A stretch of 64,000 nucleotides of DNA, from NCBI GenBank assembly GCA_963618735.1, contig CAVEUM010000003.1:1-64000 (forward strand). Direction: 5' to 3'. This DNA is from CAKUFA01 sp963618735 (GTDB lineage Bacteria; Bacillota; Clostridia; Christensenellales; Aristaeellaceae). The notes below the pieces were generated by a model. It was not told where the DNA came from. It searched no databases and saw nothing but the letters and a program-made list of their open reading frames with translations. How positions within the stretch are numbered: the first letter of the stretch is position 1; the number at the start of each line of letters is the position of its first letter. Made by a program: the position numbers and the translations under genes. Of the stretch, positions 18,298 to 26,004 are shown piece by piece.

Positions 18298-19757
18298 ATT
18301 TCAATTCAGGCGCTTTCCTGCTCTTTTTGCCGATGGTCGTTGCTGTTCACTGGCTGCTGCCGCAAAAGCTGCGCAAATACTGGCTGCTGGCTGCTTCTCT
18401 TTTCTTTTACATGTACTCCAATCCGGCGCTTGTCATCCTGCTGCTTTTGTCTGCCACGGTGGATTTTGCCTGCAGCCTTGGGATCGAAAAAAATCGCGGT
18501 CATCATGCCGCTATGAAAGCGCTGCTCACCCTCAGCGTTTGTGTAAACCTCGGAATGCTGTTCACCTTCAAGTACTTTGACTTTTTCGCGGAAACCATCA
18601 ATCAGCTGTGCGCTGCGGCCTCACTTCCCTATCGTGTGCCGCAGTTGGGTCTGATTCTGCCAATCGGTATCTCTTTCTACACTTTTCAGACAATGAGCTA
18701 CACCATTGATGTGTACCGCGGGAAGTTTCACGCCGAGAGGGACCCATCAACTTTTCTGCTGTACGTATCCTTCTTTCCCCAATTGGTGGCCGGACCCATC
18801 GAGACGCCTGGCGACCTGATGCCGCAGTTAAAAGCTGAACGCTCCTTCCGCTGGGATGACATTGCTGCAGGCTTTCGCTTGCTGCTTTGCGGTTTTTTTC
18901 GCAAATGTGTGGTGGCAGACCTGTGCGGAATTTATGTGAATCACGTTTTTGCAGACGTAAGCGCCGCCAATGCATTGGCGGTTTCCGGTGCCGGCGCATT
19001 ATTCTGCATTCAAATGTACTGTGATTTTGCCGGATATTCTGAAATTGCAGCCGGAAGCGCTCGAATGCTTGGCGTACGACTGACCCGTAACTTTAATCGT
19101 CCTTATCTGTCGCAAAGCTACTCAGAGTTCTTTCGTCGCTGGCACATCAGCCTTAATCGCTGGTTCACGCAATACGTATACATTCCCCTGGGCGGTAATC
19201 GCTGCGGACGGATGAAAAAAATACGCAACACCGTGATTGTGTTTGCACTGTGCGGTCTTTGGCATGGTGCAAACTGGACGTATGTGCTATGGGGTCTTTA
19301 TGCTGCCTTTTTCGTTTGTCTTGAAAGTGTTCTTCTGCCGCTGCTCTATCAGGCAGCAGAGAAGCATGGCGTCAATCCGGAAAATCCCCTCATCGTCCTT
19401 GGACGGCGGCTCATGATGTTTTTCATTTTTATTCCGGCAGCGCTTTTGTTCCGTGCGCAATCCCTTGAACAGATTGGTGAAATCATCACGGTGCTTACAT
19501 CAACAACGCTTTCTGTGCATGCAGGGCTGGATGCCCTGGGGCTGAACGGCTTTTCACTGATTGCGCTGCTAGTGATGATCTGCACAATGAACCGTCTGCA
19601 TGTTTGGAGCGATTTCGACTTGCCCGCTGCAGCCAATGCCTCTATAGCTGCGCGGCGCGATGCTGGGATGATACTGATGACGCTGGCCATCATGCTATCC
19701 TGGCTGGCACTGCTCGCCACGCAGGATGCCGCAGGGTTCGCCTACTTCCAGTTTTGA
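18294..19757 (+). CDS. MBOAT-family membrane O-acyltransferase (AlgI/DltB-like)
   Basis: A 487-aa polytopic protein with the MBOAT signatures: FPQLVAGPIE (about 161-170), NFNRPYLSQSYSEFFRRWHISLNRWF in its usual place (split here as positions 267-291), and the active-site His324 in CGLWHGANW. Such enzymes hand acyl groups across the membrane to surface polysaccharides or teichoic acids, normally with an SGNH partner (DltD, AlgJ/X). ATG 18294 overlaps the previous stop as ATGA and has GGAGAAGGAAG upstream. The longer frame from 18150 is out of place. Partner candidates are the two SGNH-LRR proteins at 2307-5538. Confidence 0.9.
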   Translation: MNFNSGAFLLFLPMVVAVHWLLPQKLRKYWLLAASLFFYMYSNPALVILLLLSATVDFACSLGIEKNRGHHAAMKALLTLSVCVNLGMLFTFKYFDFFAETINQLCAAASLPYRVPQLGLILPIGISFYTFQTMSYTIDVYRGKFHAERDPSTFLLYVSFFPQLVAGPIETPGDLMPQLKAERSFRWDDIAAGFRLLLCGFFRKCVVADLCGIYVNHVFADVSAANALAVSGAGALFCIQMYCDFAGYSEIAAGSARMLGVRLTRNFNRPYLSQSYSEFFRRWHISLNRWFTQYVYIPLGGNRCGRMKKIRNTVIVFALCGLWHGANWTYVLWGLYAAFFVCLESVLLPLLYQAAEKHGVNPENPLIVLGRRLMMFFIFIPAALLFRAQSLEQIGEIITVLTSTTLSVHAGLDALGLNGFSLIALLVMICTMNRLHVWSDFDLPAAANASIAARRDAGMILMTLAIMLSWLALLATQDAAGFAYFQF

Positions 19758-19829
19758 CGTGTGCTGGGTGTAGTGGTTCCCTGATATGAAGCCATGTCTC
19801 GCAAATTGATCGTGATCATGGTATACCAT

Positions 19830-20060
19830 TCACTTCAAGCTGACCGCTGACCAGTTTTTCGGAACCGCGGCACAAGGCAAAACAAAAGGCACAGCACTGT
19901 AATCATCCCGATTCAGGTGCTGTGCCCTTTTTCTGTTGTAAAGCTTTTTGCTTTCGACCTTCTTGGTCACTGGGGAGAACGTCCAGGTGGTGCGCTGCTG
20001 GCTATCCAGTGCTTTCCGTGCCTTCTTACTGAGCTTTTCGCGAGAAACGAATTTTGCCAT
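19830..20060 (-). CDS. Small basic protein with internal terminator; candidate ArfA/BrfA-type ribosome rescue factor
   Basis: A 76-aa strongly basic protein beginning MAKFVSREKLSKKARKAL, with a C-terminal half TKKVESKKLYNRKRAQ. The K-x-x-Y-x-RK arrangement recalls the KKGKGSY-x-RK core of ArfA-like rescue factors. An intrinsic terminator (19884-19930) lies inside the frame, upstream of the stop codon at 19830-19832, so terminated mRNAs would lack a stop, as is known for arfA and brfA. GGAAGGATG precedes the start. Only 34 nt separate it from the tRNA-Val terminator, so it may depend on read-through from the tRNA promoter. Similar small proteins exist in Clostridia without assigned function; the rescue role is inference. 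Confidence 0.6.
   Translation of the reverse strand: MAKFVSREKLSKKARKALDSQQRTTWTFSPVTKKVESKKLYNRKRAQHLNRDDYSAVPFVLPCAAVPKNWSAVSLK
19884..19930. terminator. Bidirectional terminator lying inside the 76-aa reading frame
   Basis: Arms GGCACAGCAC/GTGCTGTGCC (10 bp, extended by a G-U and A-U pairs) enclose a 19-nt loop. On the minus strand the stem is followed by TTTTGTTTTG, on the plus strand by CTTTTTCTG. It can end both the MBOAT transcript and the convergent small-protein transcript. On the minus strand it sits before the stop codon. Confidence 0.8.
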
Positions 20061-20094
20061 GATGTTCACATCCTTCCGAGCATGGCGATGGGTA

Positions 20095-20124
20095 AGAAAA
20101 AACCTGGCAAGCGAACTTGCCAGG
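20095..20124 (-). terminator. Terminator after tRNA-Val
   Basis: A 9-bp perfect stem CCTGGCAAG/CTTGCCAGG with a 4-nt loop, followed on the minus strand by TTTTTTCTT. It lies 4 nt beyond the tRNA 3' end and just before the small-protein gene. Confidence 0.9.
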
Positions 20125-20128
20125 AGTG

Positions 20129-20201
20129 TGGTCGCAACAGGACTCGAACCTGTGACCCCTTCGATGTGAACGAAGTGCTCTACCAACTGAGCCATGCGAC
20201 C
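20129..20201 (-). tRNA. tRNA-Val (anticodon CAC)
   Basis: The minus strand folds as a 73-nt tRNA: acceptor GGTCGCA/TGCGACC with discriminator A, D-arm GCTC...GAGC, anticodon stem CTTCG/CGAAG with loop TTCACAT (anticodon CAC, reading GTG), and a T-arm containing GGTTCGAGTCC. The CCA end is not encoded. A consensus promoter lies upstream. Confidence 0.95.
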
Positions 20202-20242
20202 ATGCGTCTTAGGATTTTGCAATCCGTTTGACAACATGAGTT

Positions 20243-20271
20243 ATTATAGCAGAGATGATCCTACTTGTCAA
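20243..20271 (-). promoter_or_regulatory. Consensus promoter for tRNA-Val
   Basis: TTGACA (20266-20271), a 17-bp spacer and TATAAT (20243-20248) on the minus strand, about 40 nt before the tRNA. Confidence 0.9.
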
Positions 20272-20314
20272 CCCCTTTTTTCATTTTTTCTGCATTTCTC
20301 CGTCAATTGTCAAT

Positions 20315-20348
20315 CGCCGTGGAGAGGCGTTTCTTCCCCTCCACGGCG
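20315..20348 (-). other. Stem-loop after the MATE gene
   Basis: Perfect 10-bp arms CGCCGTGGAG/CTCCACGGCG (20315-20324, 20339-20348) just after the MATE stop codon. There is no T-run, so it is either a weak terminator or a 3'-end stabiliser. Confidence 0.5.
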
Positions 20349-20353
20349 CATCA

Positions 20354-21718
20354 TCATTTTTCCAGCTTTCGCATGGCTTTTCTGAACTGAACGGTAAACA
20401 GGATGGCGGTAAACGTGATGGCGAGGACATCGGCCACAGGCTCTGCCAAATAGACGCCGTTGGTTTTGTTTTCCACAAGATTTGGCAGGATGTAAATCAG
20501 CGGCAGCAGCAACACAAATTTGCGCATCACCGCCACGATGATGGAGCACACCGCGTTGCCGATGGATACGAAGGTCATCTGGCAGGCGATCTGTACGCCA
20601 AAGAGCAGCAGCACGGCGAAATAGATATGCATCGCATTTGCCGTAAAGTCAATGAGCGCCGCATCCGGCGTGAAAATGCCCGCGAAGGTCTGCGGAATCA
20701 GCTGAATCAATGCCCACAGAGCCGTCGAATAGATCGTGCAGGCAATGAGCAGCAGCTTGAACGTCTGCCTGACTCGATCAGCATTTCTGGCGCCGTAATT
20801 GTAGCTTGAAATAGGCTGTGCGCCCTGTGCAATTCCCTGCATCGGGAGCATGGCAAACTGCATAACGCTGGTCAGGATGGTCATGGCACCCACAGCCGTA
20901 TCCCCGCCATAGCGCAGCAGCGAGGAATTGAAGCACACGGAAATGACGCTCTCGCTCCCCTGCATCACAAAGGCAGACAGACCCAAAGCCAGGCACGGGA
21001 GAATCAGCTTCGGCACAATGCGCAGGTTTTCCTTTTTCAGCCGCAGGGCTGTTTTCTTGCCGCTGAGGAAGGAAATGACCCAAACGCAGGAAATGGCCTG
21101 GGAAATCACCGTCGCCAGTGCGGCACCCTGCACCCCCATGCCAAAGGCGTAGATAAACAAGGGATCCAATGCGATGTTCACCACCGCGCCGATGAGCACC
21201 GTCAGCATGCCCGTTCTGGCAAAGCCCTGCGCCGTGATGAAGGCATTCATGCCCAGCGTCAGCTGCACAAAGATCGTGCCGATGGCATAGATGTTCATGT
21301 AATCCACGGCGTACTGGATGGTGTTTTCACTGGCGCCAAAGGCCAGGAGAAAATTTCGGTTTCCCAGGAGCATGGCAAGCGTCAGCAGAAGAGACAGCAC
21401 AATCTGCGTGGAGAAGCAGCTCCCCAGCGTCTTCTCTGCAGAATCCATATCACCTTTTCCCATGAAAATGGACGCACGAGGCGCGCCGCCAGAGACAATC
21501 AGCGCCGCAAAGGCCGTAACGATCATAATCAGCGGCATGCACACGCCAACGCCTGTTAACGCCAGGCTGCCGTCCCCCGGCATATGGCCAATATAAATGC
21601 GATCCACAATGTTATACAGCATGTTCACCAGCTGGGCAATCACCGTAGGAACGGCCAGCTTAAACAGCAGCTTGCCTACAGGAGCTGTTCCCAGCTCTGA
21701 GCGGTTATTGGACTGCAC
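20354..21718 (-). CDS. MATE-family multidrug/sodium antiporter (MepA-like)
   Basis: A 454-aa protein with about 12 membrane spans and typical MATE features: LGTAPVGKLLFKLAVPTVIA near the start, IGHMPGDGSLALTGVG, and the mid-protein repeat with YNYGARNADRVR. It should export cationic drugs or metabolites in exchange for Na+ or H+. The start is GTG at 21718, preceded by AGGAGG at the right distance. It is expressed from its own promoter (21776-21804) and is not in an operon. The substrate is unknown. Confidence 0.9.
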   Translation of the reverse strand: MQSNNRSELGTAPVGKLLFKLAVPTVIAQLVNMLYNIVDRIYIGHMPGDGSLALTGVGVCMPLIMIVTAFAALIVSGGAPRASIFMGKGDMDSAEKTLGSCFSTQIVLSLLLTLAMLLGNRNFLLAFGASENTIQYAVDYMNIYAIGTIFVQLTLGMNAFITAQGFARTGMLTVLIGAVVNIALDPLFIYAFGMGVQGAALATVISQAISCVWVISFLSGKKTALRLKKENLRIVPKLILPCLALGLSAFVMQGSESVISVCFNSSLLRYGGDTAVGAMTILTSVMQFAMLPMQGIAQGAQPISSYNYGARNADRVRQTFKLLLIACTIYSTALWALIQLIPQTFAGIFTPDAALIDFTANAMHIYFAVLLLFGVQIACQMTFVSIGNAVCSIIVAVMRKFVLLLPLIYILPNLVENKTNGVYLAEPVADVLAITFTAILFTVQFRKAMRKLEK

Positions 21719-21775
21719 GGTTCATCCTCCTTTATTGATCCTTCGTCATAAGATAGCGTATGCGCGAACGTTTTC

Positions 21776-21804
21776 ATCGTAATGCACGGAAGAGAAAGTG
21801 TCAA
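21776..21804 (-). promoter_or_regulatory. Promoter for the MATE gene
   Basis: TTGACA (21799-21804), a 17-bp spacer and TACGAT (21776-21781) on the minus strand. A second TTGACA lies further upstream. Confidence 0.8.
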
Positions 21805-21848
21805 GTCACAATGAAAAACAAATGTCAAACTGCCCTTTGATCCACAAG

Positions 21849-21880
21849 AAAAATCCATGCCGAATCGTTCAGCATGGACT
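21849..21880 (-). terminator. Terminator of the pyrimidine operon
   Basis: Stem TCCATGC/GCATGGA with flanking A-U pairs, followed by TTTTTC on the minus strand, immediately after the ASCH-gene stop codon. Confidence 0.8.
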
Positions 21881-21885
21881 TTCTT

Positions 21886-22368
21886 TCACTCTTCCCAATA
21901 CACCACGGTGAAGGTTTCCACCACCATGGGCATATCTACAGAGAAGGGCGTTTGATGCTCTGCGCACCAGTGCTTGATTTTTTCCCGTGTATGATCCCGC
22001 CAGGCGTTCATGTTCTCCTCGCGTCCTTCTGCCAGGGCGAGATCCTCCCGCATGTCGCGAAAGGTGGTCATGGTTGCGCCGCCTGTGCGGAGGACGCAGC
22101 GTTCCTGACCCTGACTGTCCATCAGCACATGATACTCCTCCGCGTGAGGGAATGCCTTGCCTTCCGGCCACTCCGCCAGAAGGGTGATCATGGCCGTTCG
22201 CTTCCTGCACAGGATCTCATCCAGCAGAAGGTCGTTCTCTTCCGGCGAATCTGACAGAAGTCCGACAAAGGAGCACTTGAGCGGATCCTCACGCCGTCTG
22301 CCCCGTCTGCGGCTGGGAGCGGTGGCGTAATACATCACGAACCGATCCCAGAAGCTTTCCTCATTCAT
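21886..22368 (-). CDS. ASCH-domain protein at the end of the pyr operon
   Basis: A 160-aa protein with the ASCH fold outline: an N-terminal helix MNEESFWDRF, a central strand block RTAMITLLAEWPEGKAFP, the pocket segment EEYHVLMDSQGQERCVLRTGG, then EGREENMNAWRDHTREKIKHW. ASCH proteins bind RNA or nucleotides, and some hydrolyse N4-acylcytidines. The start overlaps pyrI as ATGA, so it is the last member of the pyrimidine operon, which favours a nucleotide-related role such as N4-acetylcytidine salvage. That function is inferred from position and family. Confidence 0.75.
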   Translation of the reverse strand: MNEESFWDRFVMYYATAPSRRRGRRREDPLKCSFVGLLSDSPEENDLLLDEILCRKRTAMITLLAEWPEGKAFPHAEEYHVLMDSQGQERCVLRTGGATMTTFRDMREDLALAEGREENMNAWRDHTREKIKHWCAEHQTPFSVDMPMVVETFTVVYWEE

Positions 22369-22784
22369 CGCTTGCACTCCGCTTCGCAATACATGCAGCG
22401 GTAGATGCCGCGTTTCGCGTCCGTCAGGCAGAAGACCTGATCCAGCGCGGGTTCCGCTGTGGTGATGCACCGCGGATTGTGGCACTGCACCACGTTCACC
22501 AGCCTTTTCGGCAGGGCGAGGTGCTTCTTTTCCACAATTTTTCCATCTTCGACGATATTCACCGTGATGCCGGGATCCAGGTAACCCAGTACGTCCAGAT
22601 CCACCTCGATGGCATCGTCAATCTTGATGATGTCCTTCTTGCCCAGGGCGTCGCTCTTCACATTGCGGATCAATGCCACAGAGCAGTCCAGTTCGTCCAG
22701 ATGCAGGGCATGATAAATCTCCATGCTGCGGCCCGCACGGATATGATCCAGCACAATGCCGCGCTTGATGCCGTCAATATTCAT
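22365..22784 (-). CDS. pyrI: Aspartate carbamoyltransferase regulatory subunit
   Basis: A 139-aa PyrI. The N-terminal nucleotide-binding domain is followed by the zinc domain with Cys101, Cys106, Cys130 and Cys133 (CHNPRC ... CMYC). In the PyrB/PyrI holoenzyme this subunit carries allosteric control by CTP, UTP and ATP, so feedback probably acts at the enzyme level here. It overlaps both pyrB and the ASCH gene by 4 nt. Confidence 0.95.
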   Translation of the reverse strand: MNIDGIKRGIVLDHIRAGRSMEIYHALHLDELDCSVALIRNVKSDALGKKDIIKIDDAIEVDLDVLGYLDPGITVNIVEDGKIVEKKHLALPKRLVNVVQCHNPRCITTAEPALDQVFCLTDAKRGIYRCMYCEAECKR

Positions 22785-23695
22785 TGCATATCCTCCAGCA
22801 GCGTTTTGATCAGTGCCATGCGCACAAAGCGGCCGTTGTGTGCCTGCTTGAAGTACACCGCCCGCGGATCCGCATCCACCTTGGTGGAAATCTCGTTCAC
22901 GCGGGGCAGCGGATGCAGAATGCGCAGGTCTTCCTTCGCCGTGCGGAGCTTCTCCGGATCAAGGATGTAGGTATCCTTCAGGCGGATGTAGTCCGCTTCA
23001 TTGAAGAAGCGTTCCTTCTGCACACGGGTCATATACAGGATGTCCAATTCCGGCATGGCGTCTTCCATGCTTTCCGTTTCACGGAAGGGAATGCCCTGAT
23101 CCTTCAGCGCCTGCAGCACATAGTCCGGCGTGCGCAGCTCCGGCGGAGAAATCAGCACAAACTTCACCCCGTCATAGCGGCTCATGGCGCCAATGAGGGA
23201 ATGCACCGTGCGGCCAAACTTCAAGTCACCGCACAGGCCGATGGTCATGTGATCCAGCCGACCCTTTTCGCGGCGGATGGTCATCAGGTCAGTCAGCGTC
23301 TGGGTGGGATGGTTATGGCCGCCGTCGCCCGCGTTGATGATGGGCACATTGCTGCACAAGCTGGCTGCCATAGGCGCGCCTTCCTTAGGATGACGCATGG
23401 CGATGATATCGCAGTAGCCGCTCACCACACGGATGGTATCGGTCAGCGTTTCACCCTTGGTGGTGGAAGAGGAATCCGCCCCGGCGAAGCCCAGCACATT
23501 GCCGCCAAGGCTCAGCATGGCAGACTCAAAGCTCAGGCGCGTACGCGTGCTGGGCTCGAAGAACAGTGTCGCCAGAATGCGTCCCTGCATGGCCGTGCGC
23601 CACGCGGCAGGATCGGCAATCATCTGATCTGCCAGATCCAGCACGCGGGTAATCTCCTCCACAGAAAAATCCGTGATGTTGATTAAGTTTCTCAT
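22781..23695 (-). CDS. pyrB: Aspartate carbamoyltransferase catalytic subunit
   Basis: A 304-aa PyrB of normal length. It joins carbamoyl phosphate and aspartate to form N-carbamoyl-aspartate. Visible motifs are FFEPSTRTRLSFESAM (carbamoyl-phosphate loop), the SSTTKGE segment with its catalytic Lys, GDGGHNHPTQTLTDL, and HPLPRVNEI near the C-terminus. It starts 18 nt after pyrE and overlaps pyrI, giving the usual PyrBI complex. Confidence 0.97.
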   Translation of the reverse strand: MRNLINITDFSVEEITRVLDLADQMIADPAAWRTAMQGRILATLFFEPSTRTRLSFESAMLSLGGNVLGFAGADSSSTTKGETLTDTIRVVSGYCDIIAMRHPKEGAPMAASLCSNVPIINAGDGGHNHPTQTLTDLMTIRREKGRLDHMTIGLCGDLKFGRTVHSLIGAMSRYDGVKFVLISPPELRTPDYVLQALKDQGIPFRETESMEDAMPELDILYMTRVQKERFFNEADYIRLKDTYILDPEKLRTAKEDLRILHPLPRVNEISTKVDADPRAVYFKQAHNGRFVRMALIKTLLEDMQ

Positions 23696-23713
23696 GACGT
23701 TATCCTTTCCGGA

Positions 23714-24349
23714 TCAGTTCTTATTCATCCAGCTCTCATCAGAGGGATTGGCGCGGAACTTCTTCAGGCGCTCCACATCGTCTGCCTTGATATAGCCTTC
23801 CTCTGCAGCCACCTCGCACAGGGTGTCGAAGTTGCTCAGGCTGTGGTTTTCCACATGAGCCTCTGCCAGGCGATCCAGGCCCTTCTGCATGCCATAGGTG
23901 AAGATGGAGGCAACGCCCAGCACATCGGCACCTGCGTCACGCAGCACCTGCACCACTTCCAGCACGCTGCCGCCCGTGGAAATCAGGTCTTCCACCACCA
24001 CGACCTTCTGCCCCTTTTCCAGCTTGCCCTCGATCTGGTTGCCGCGGCCATGATCCTTGGCGCCGCCGCGGACATAGCCCATGGGCAGATTCATCATGTG
24101 GGCGGTGATGGCAGCGTGGGCAATACCGGCGGTAGAAGTGCCCATGAGCACTTCCACGTCGGGATAATACTTTTCGATGGTCTCCTTCAGACCCGTCTCC
24201 ACATCGGTGCGAACCTCAGGAGCCGTCAGGGTCAGGCGGTTATCGCAGTAAATGGGGCTCTTGATGCCGCTGGCCCAGGTAAAGGGTTCATCAGGACGGA
24301 GGAACACGGCACTAATCTTCAGCAAATCCTTTGCAATCTTCTTTTCCAT
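23714..24349 (-). CDS. pyrE: Orotate phosphoribosyltransferase
   Basis: A 211-aa PyrE that makes OMP from orotate and PRPP. The PRPP-binding signature VVVVEDLISTGGS and the region YVRGGAKDHGRGNQIEG are present. ATG 24349 is chosen over 24370 because AAGGAG sits before it. It lies 33 nt after pyrF in the operon. Confidence 0.96.
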   Translation of the reverse strand: MEKKIAKDLLKISAVFLRPDEPFTWASGIKSPIYCDNRLTLTAPEVRTDVETGLKETIEKYYPDVEVLMGTSTAGIAHAAITAHMMNLPMGYVRGGAKDHGRGNQIEGKLEKGQKVVVVEDLISTGGSVLEVVQVLRDAGADVLGVASIFTYGMQKGLDRLAEAHVENHSLSNFDTLCEVAAEEGYIKADDVERLKKFRANPSDESWMNKN

Positions 24350-24382
24350 AGCAGTCAATCTCCTTATCAATATGGTATGATC

Positions 24383-25081
24383 TTACTCACCCAGGAATTC
24401 GTGAATGCAGCGCTCATAAGCAGCCACAGGATCAGCTGCGGCAGTAATCGGACGACCCACAACGATATAGTCGCTGGCGGCGCGTGCTTTTTCAGGGGTC
24501 ATAATGCGCACCTGATCCCCTGCATCGCCATCTGCGAAACGGATGCCAGGCGTTACCGTCAGGAAATCCTGACCGCAGGCTTCCTTCACCAGGGCAGCCT
24601 CCAGCGGAGAGCACACCACACCAGGCAGGCCGGCAGCCTTCGCATTCAGGGCATAGTGCTTCACGGTTTCCTCCATGGTGGCATCAATGAGCAGTTCCTT
24701 CTGCATCCGCTCTTCGCCGGTAGAGGTCAGCTGCGTAACCGCCAGCAGGGTGGCACAAGTGCCATCGGGGCGGGTCAGGCCTTCCTTAGCGGCCTCCATC
24801 ATGGCAATGGTGCCCGCTGCGTGCAGGTTGGTCATATCCACATCCAGGTTCGACAGCACACGCATGGCCTTCTTCACCGTGTTCGGAATATCGTGCAGCT
24901 TCAAATCCAGGAAGATTTTGTGTCCGCGAGCCTTAATCTGACGCACCACTTCAGGTCCCTCAGCGTAGTACAGCTCCATGCCGATCTTCACATAGGGTTT
25001 CCGTCCCGTAAACTGATCCAGGAAAGCCAGAGTCTTCTCCTTGTTTTCAAAGTCCAGTGCGATAATAACGTCCTTCGCCAT
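24383..25081 (-). CDS. pyrF: Orotidine 5'-phosphate decarboxylase
   Basis: A 232-aa type 1 OMP decarboxylase converting OMP to UMP. The active-site array FLDLKLHDIPNTV (Asp-x-Lys-x-x-Asp) and the phosphate-binding VTPGIR and VVGRPIT segments are present. It follows pyrD by 14 nt. Confidence 0.97.
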   Translation of the reverse strand: MAKDVIIALDFENKEKTLAFLDQFTGRKPYVKIGMELYYAEGPEVVRQIKARGHKIFLDLKLHDIPNTVKKAMRVLSNLDVDMTNLHAAGTIAMMEAAKEGLTRPDGTCATLLAVTQLTSTGEERMQKELLIDATMEETVKHYALNAKAAGLPGVVCSPLEAALVKEACGQDFLTVTPGIRFADGDAGDQVRIMTPEKARAASDYIVVGRPITAAADPVAAYERCIHEFLGE

Positions 25082-25095
25082 AACGGTCTCCTCCT

Positions 25096-26004
25096 TTATA
25101 CTCGGGTGATTTCAGATAGACGTTCAATCCCCAGTTTGTCCATTTCTTCAGGCAGCTGTTCGATGATCTTTTTGCACGCGCAGGGATCCACCAGGTTCGC
25201 CGCGCCCACCTCCACTGCAGAAGCACCGGCCATCATCATCTCCAGCACATCCCGTGCGGAAGAAATGCCGCCCATGCCGATGACAGGGATTTTCACCGCG
25301 CCGCTGACCTGATACACCATGCGCAGCGCCACCGGGAAGATGCCCGGACCGGAATAGCCGCCCATGACGTTGGCCAGCACGGGCTTGCGGCGCTTCAGGT
25401 CGATGCGCATGCCCAGCAGGGTGTTAATCAGGCTCACGCCGTCAGCGCCTGCATCTTCACAAGCCTTCGCGATGGAAACAATGTCCGTCACATTGGGACT
25501 GAGCTTCATATATACAGGCTTGGTGGCCACCTTCTTCACCGCGCGGGTGATTTCCGCCGCAGCGTCGGGGCTTGTACCGAAGGCCATGCCGCCGTGGCGC
25601 ACATTGGGGCAGGAGATGTTGATTTCCAGCAGCTCCACCTGCTCCTCCCGGGTCAGCTTCTCCACCGCAGTTACATAATCCTCTACGGAGAATCCGCTGA
25701 TGTTGGCCATGATGGGCTGATGGAACACCTTCCTCAGGTTCGGCAGCTCCTCCGCGATCACGTGATCAACGCCGGGGTTCTGCAGGCCGACACTATTCAG
25801 CATACCCGCGGGGCATTCCGCAATGCGGGGCGTCGGATTGCCGAATCGTGCTTCCCGTGTGGTTCCCTTGAAGGAAATGCTGCCCAGCATGTTGATATCA
25901 TAGTACGGAAGGAATTCCTGGCCAAACCCGAAGGTACCGCTGGCAGGAATCACAGGGTTCTGCAATGTCACCCCGGACAGGGTTACCGACAAATCCTTTA
26001 CCAC
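25096..26004 (-). CDS. pyrD: Dihydroorotate dehydrogenase B, catalytic subunit
   Basis: A 302-aa class 1B enzyme. It oxidises dihydroorotate with FMN and passes electrons through PyrK to NAD+. The catalytic Cys is in EINISCPNVRHGG, and PASGTFGFG is near the N-terminus. The start codon is GTG at 26004 after GGGAGG, overlapping the end of pyrK by 7 nt, which supports a PyrD-PyrK complex. Confidence 0.95.
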   Translation of the reverse strand: MVKDLSVTLSGVTLQNPVIPASGTFGFGQEFLPYYDINMLGSISFKGTTREARFGNPTPRIAECPAGMLNSVGLQNPGVDHVIAEELPNLRKVFHQPIMANISGFSVEDYVTAVEKLTREEQVELLEINISCPNVRHGGMAFGTSPDAAAEITRAVKKVATKPVYMKLSPNVTDIVSIAKACEDAGADGVSLINTLLGMRIDLKRRKPVLANVMGGYSGPGIFPVALRMVYQVSGAVKIPVIGMGGISSARDVLEMMMAGASAVEVGAANLVDPCACKKIIEQLPEEMDKLGIERLSEITRV

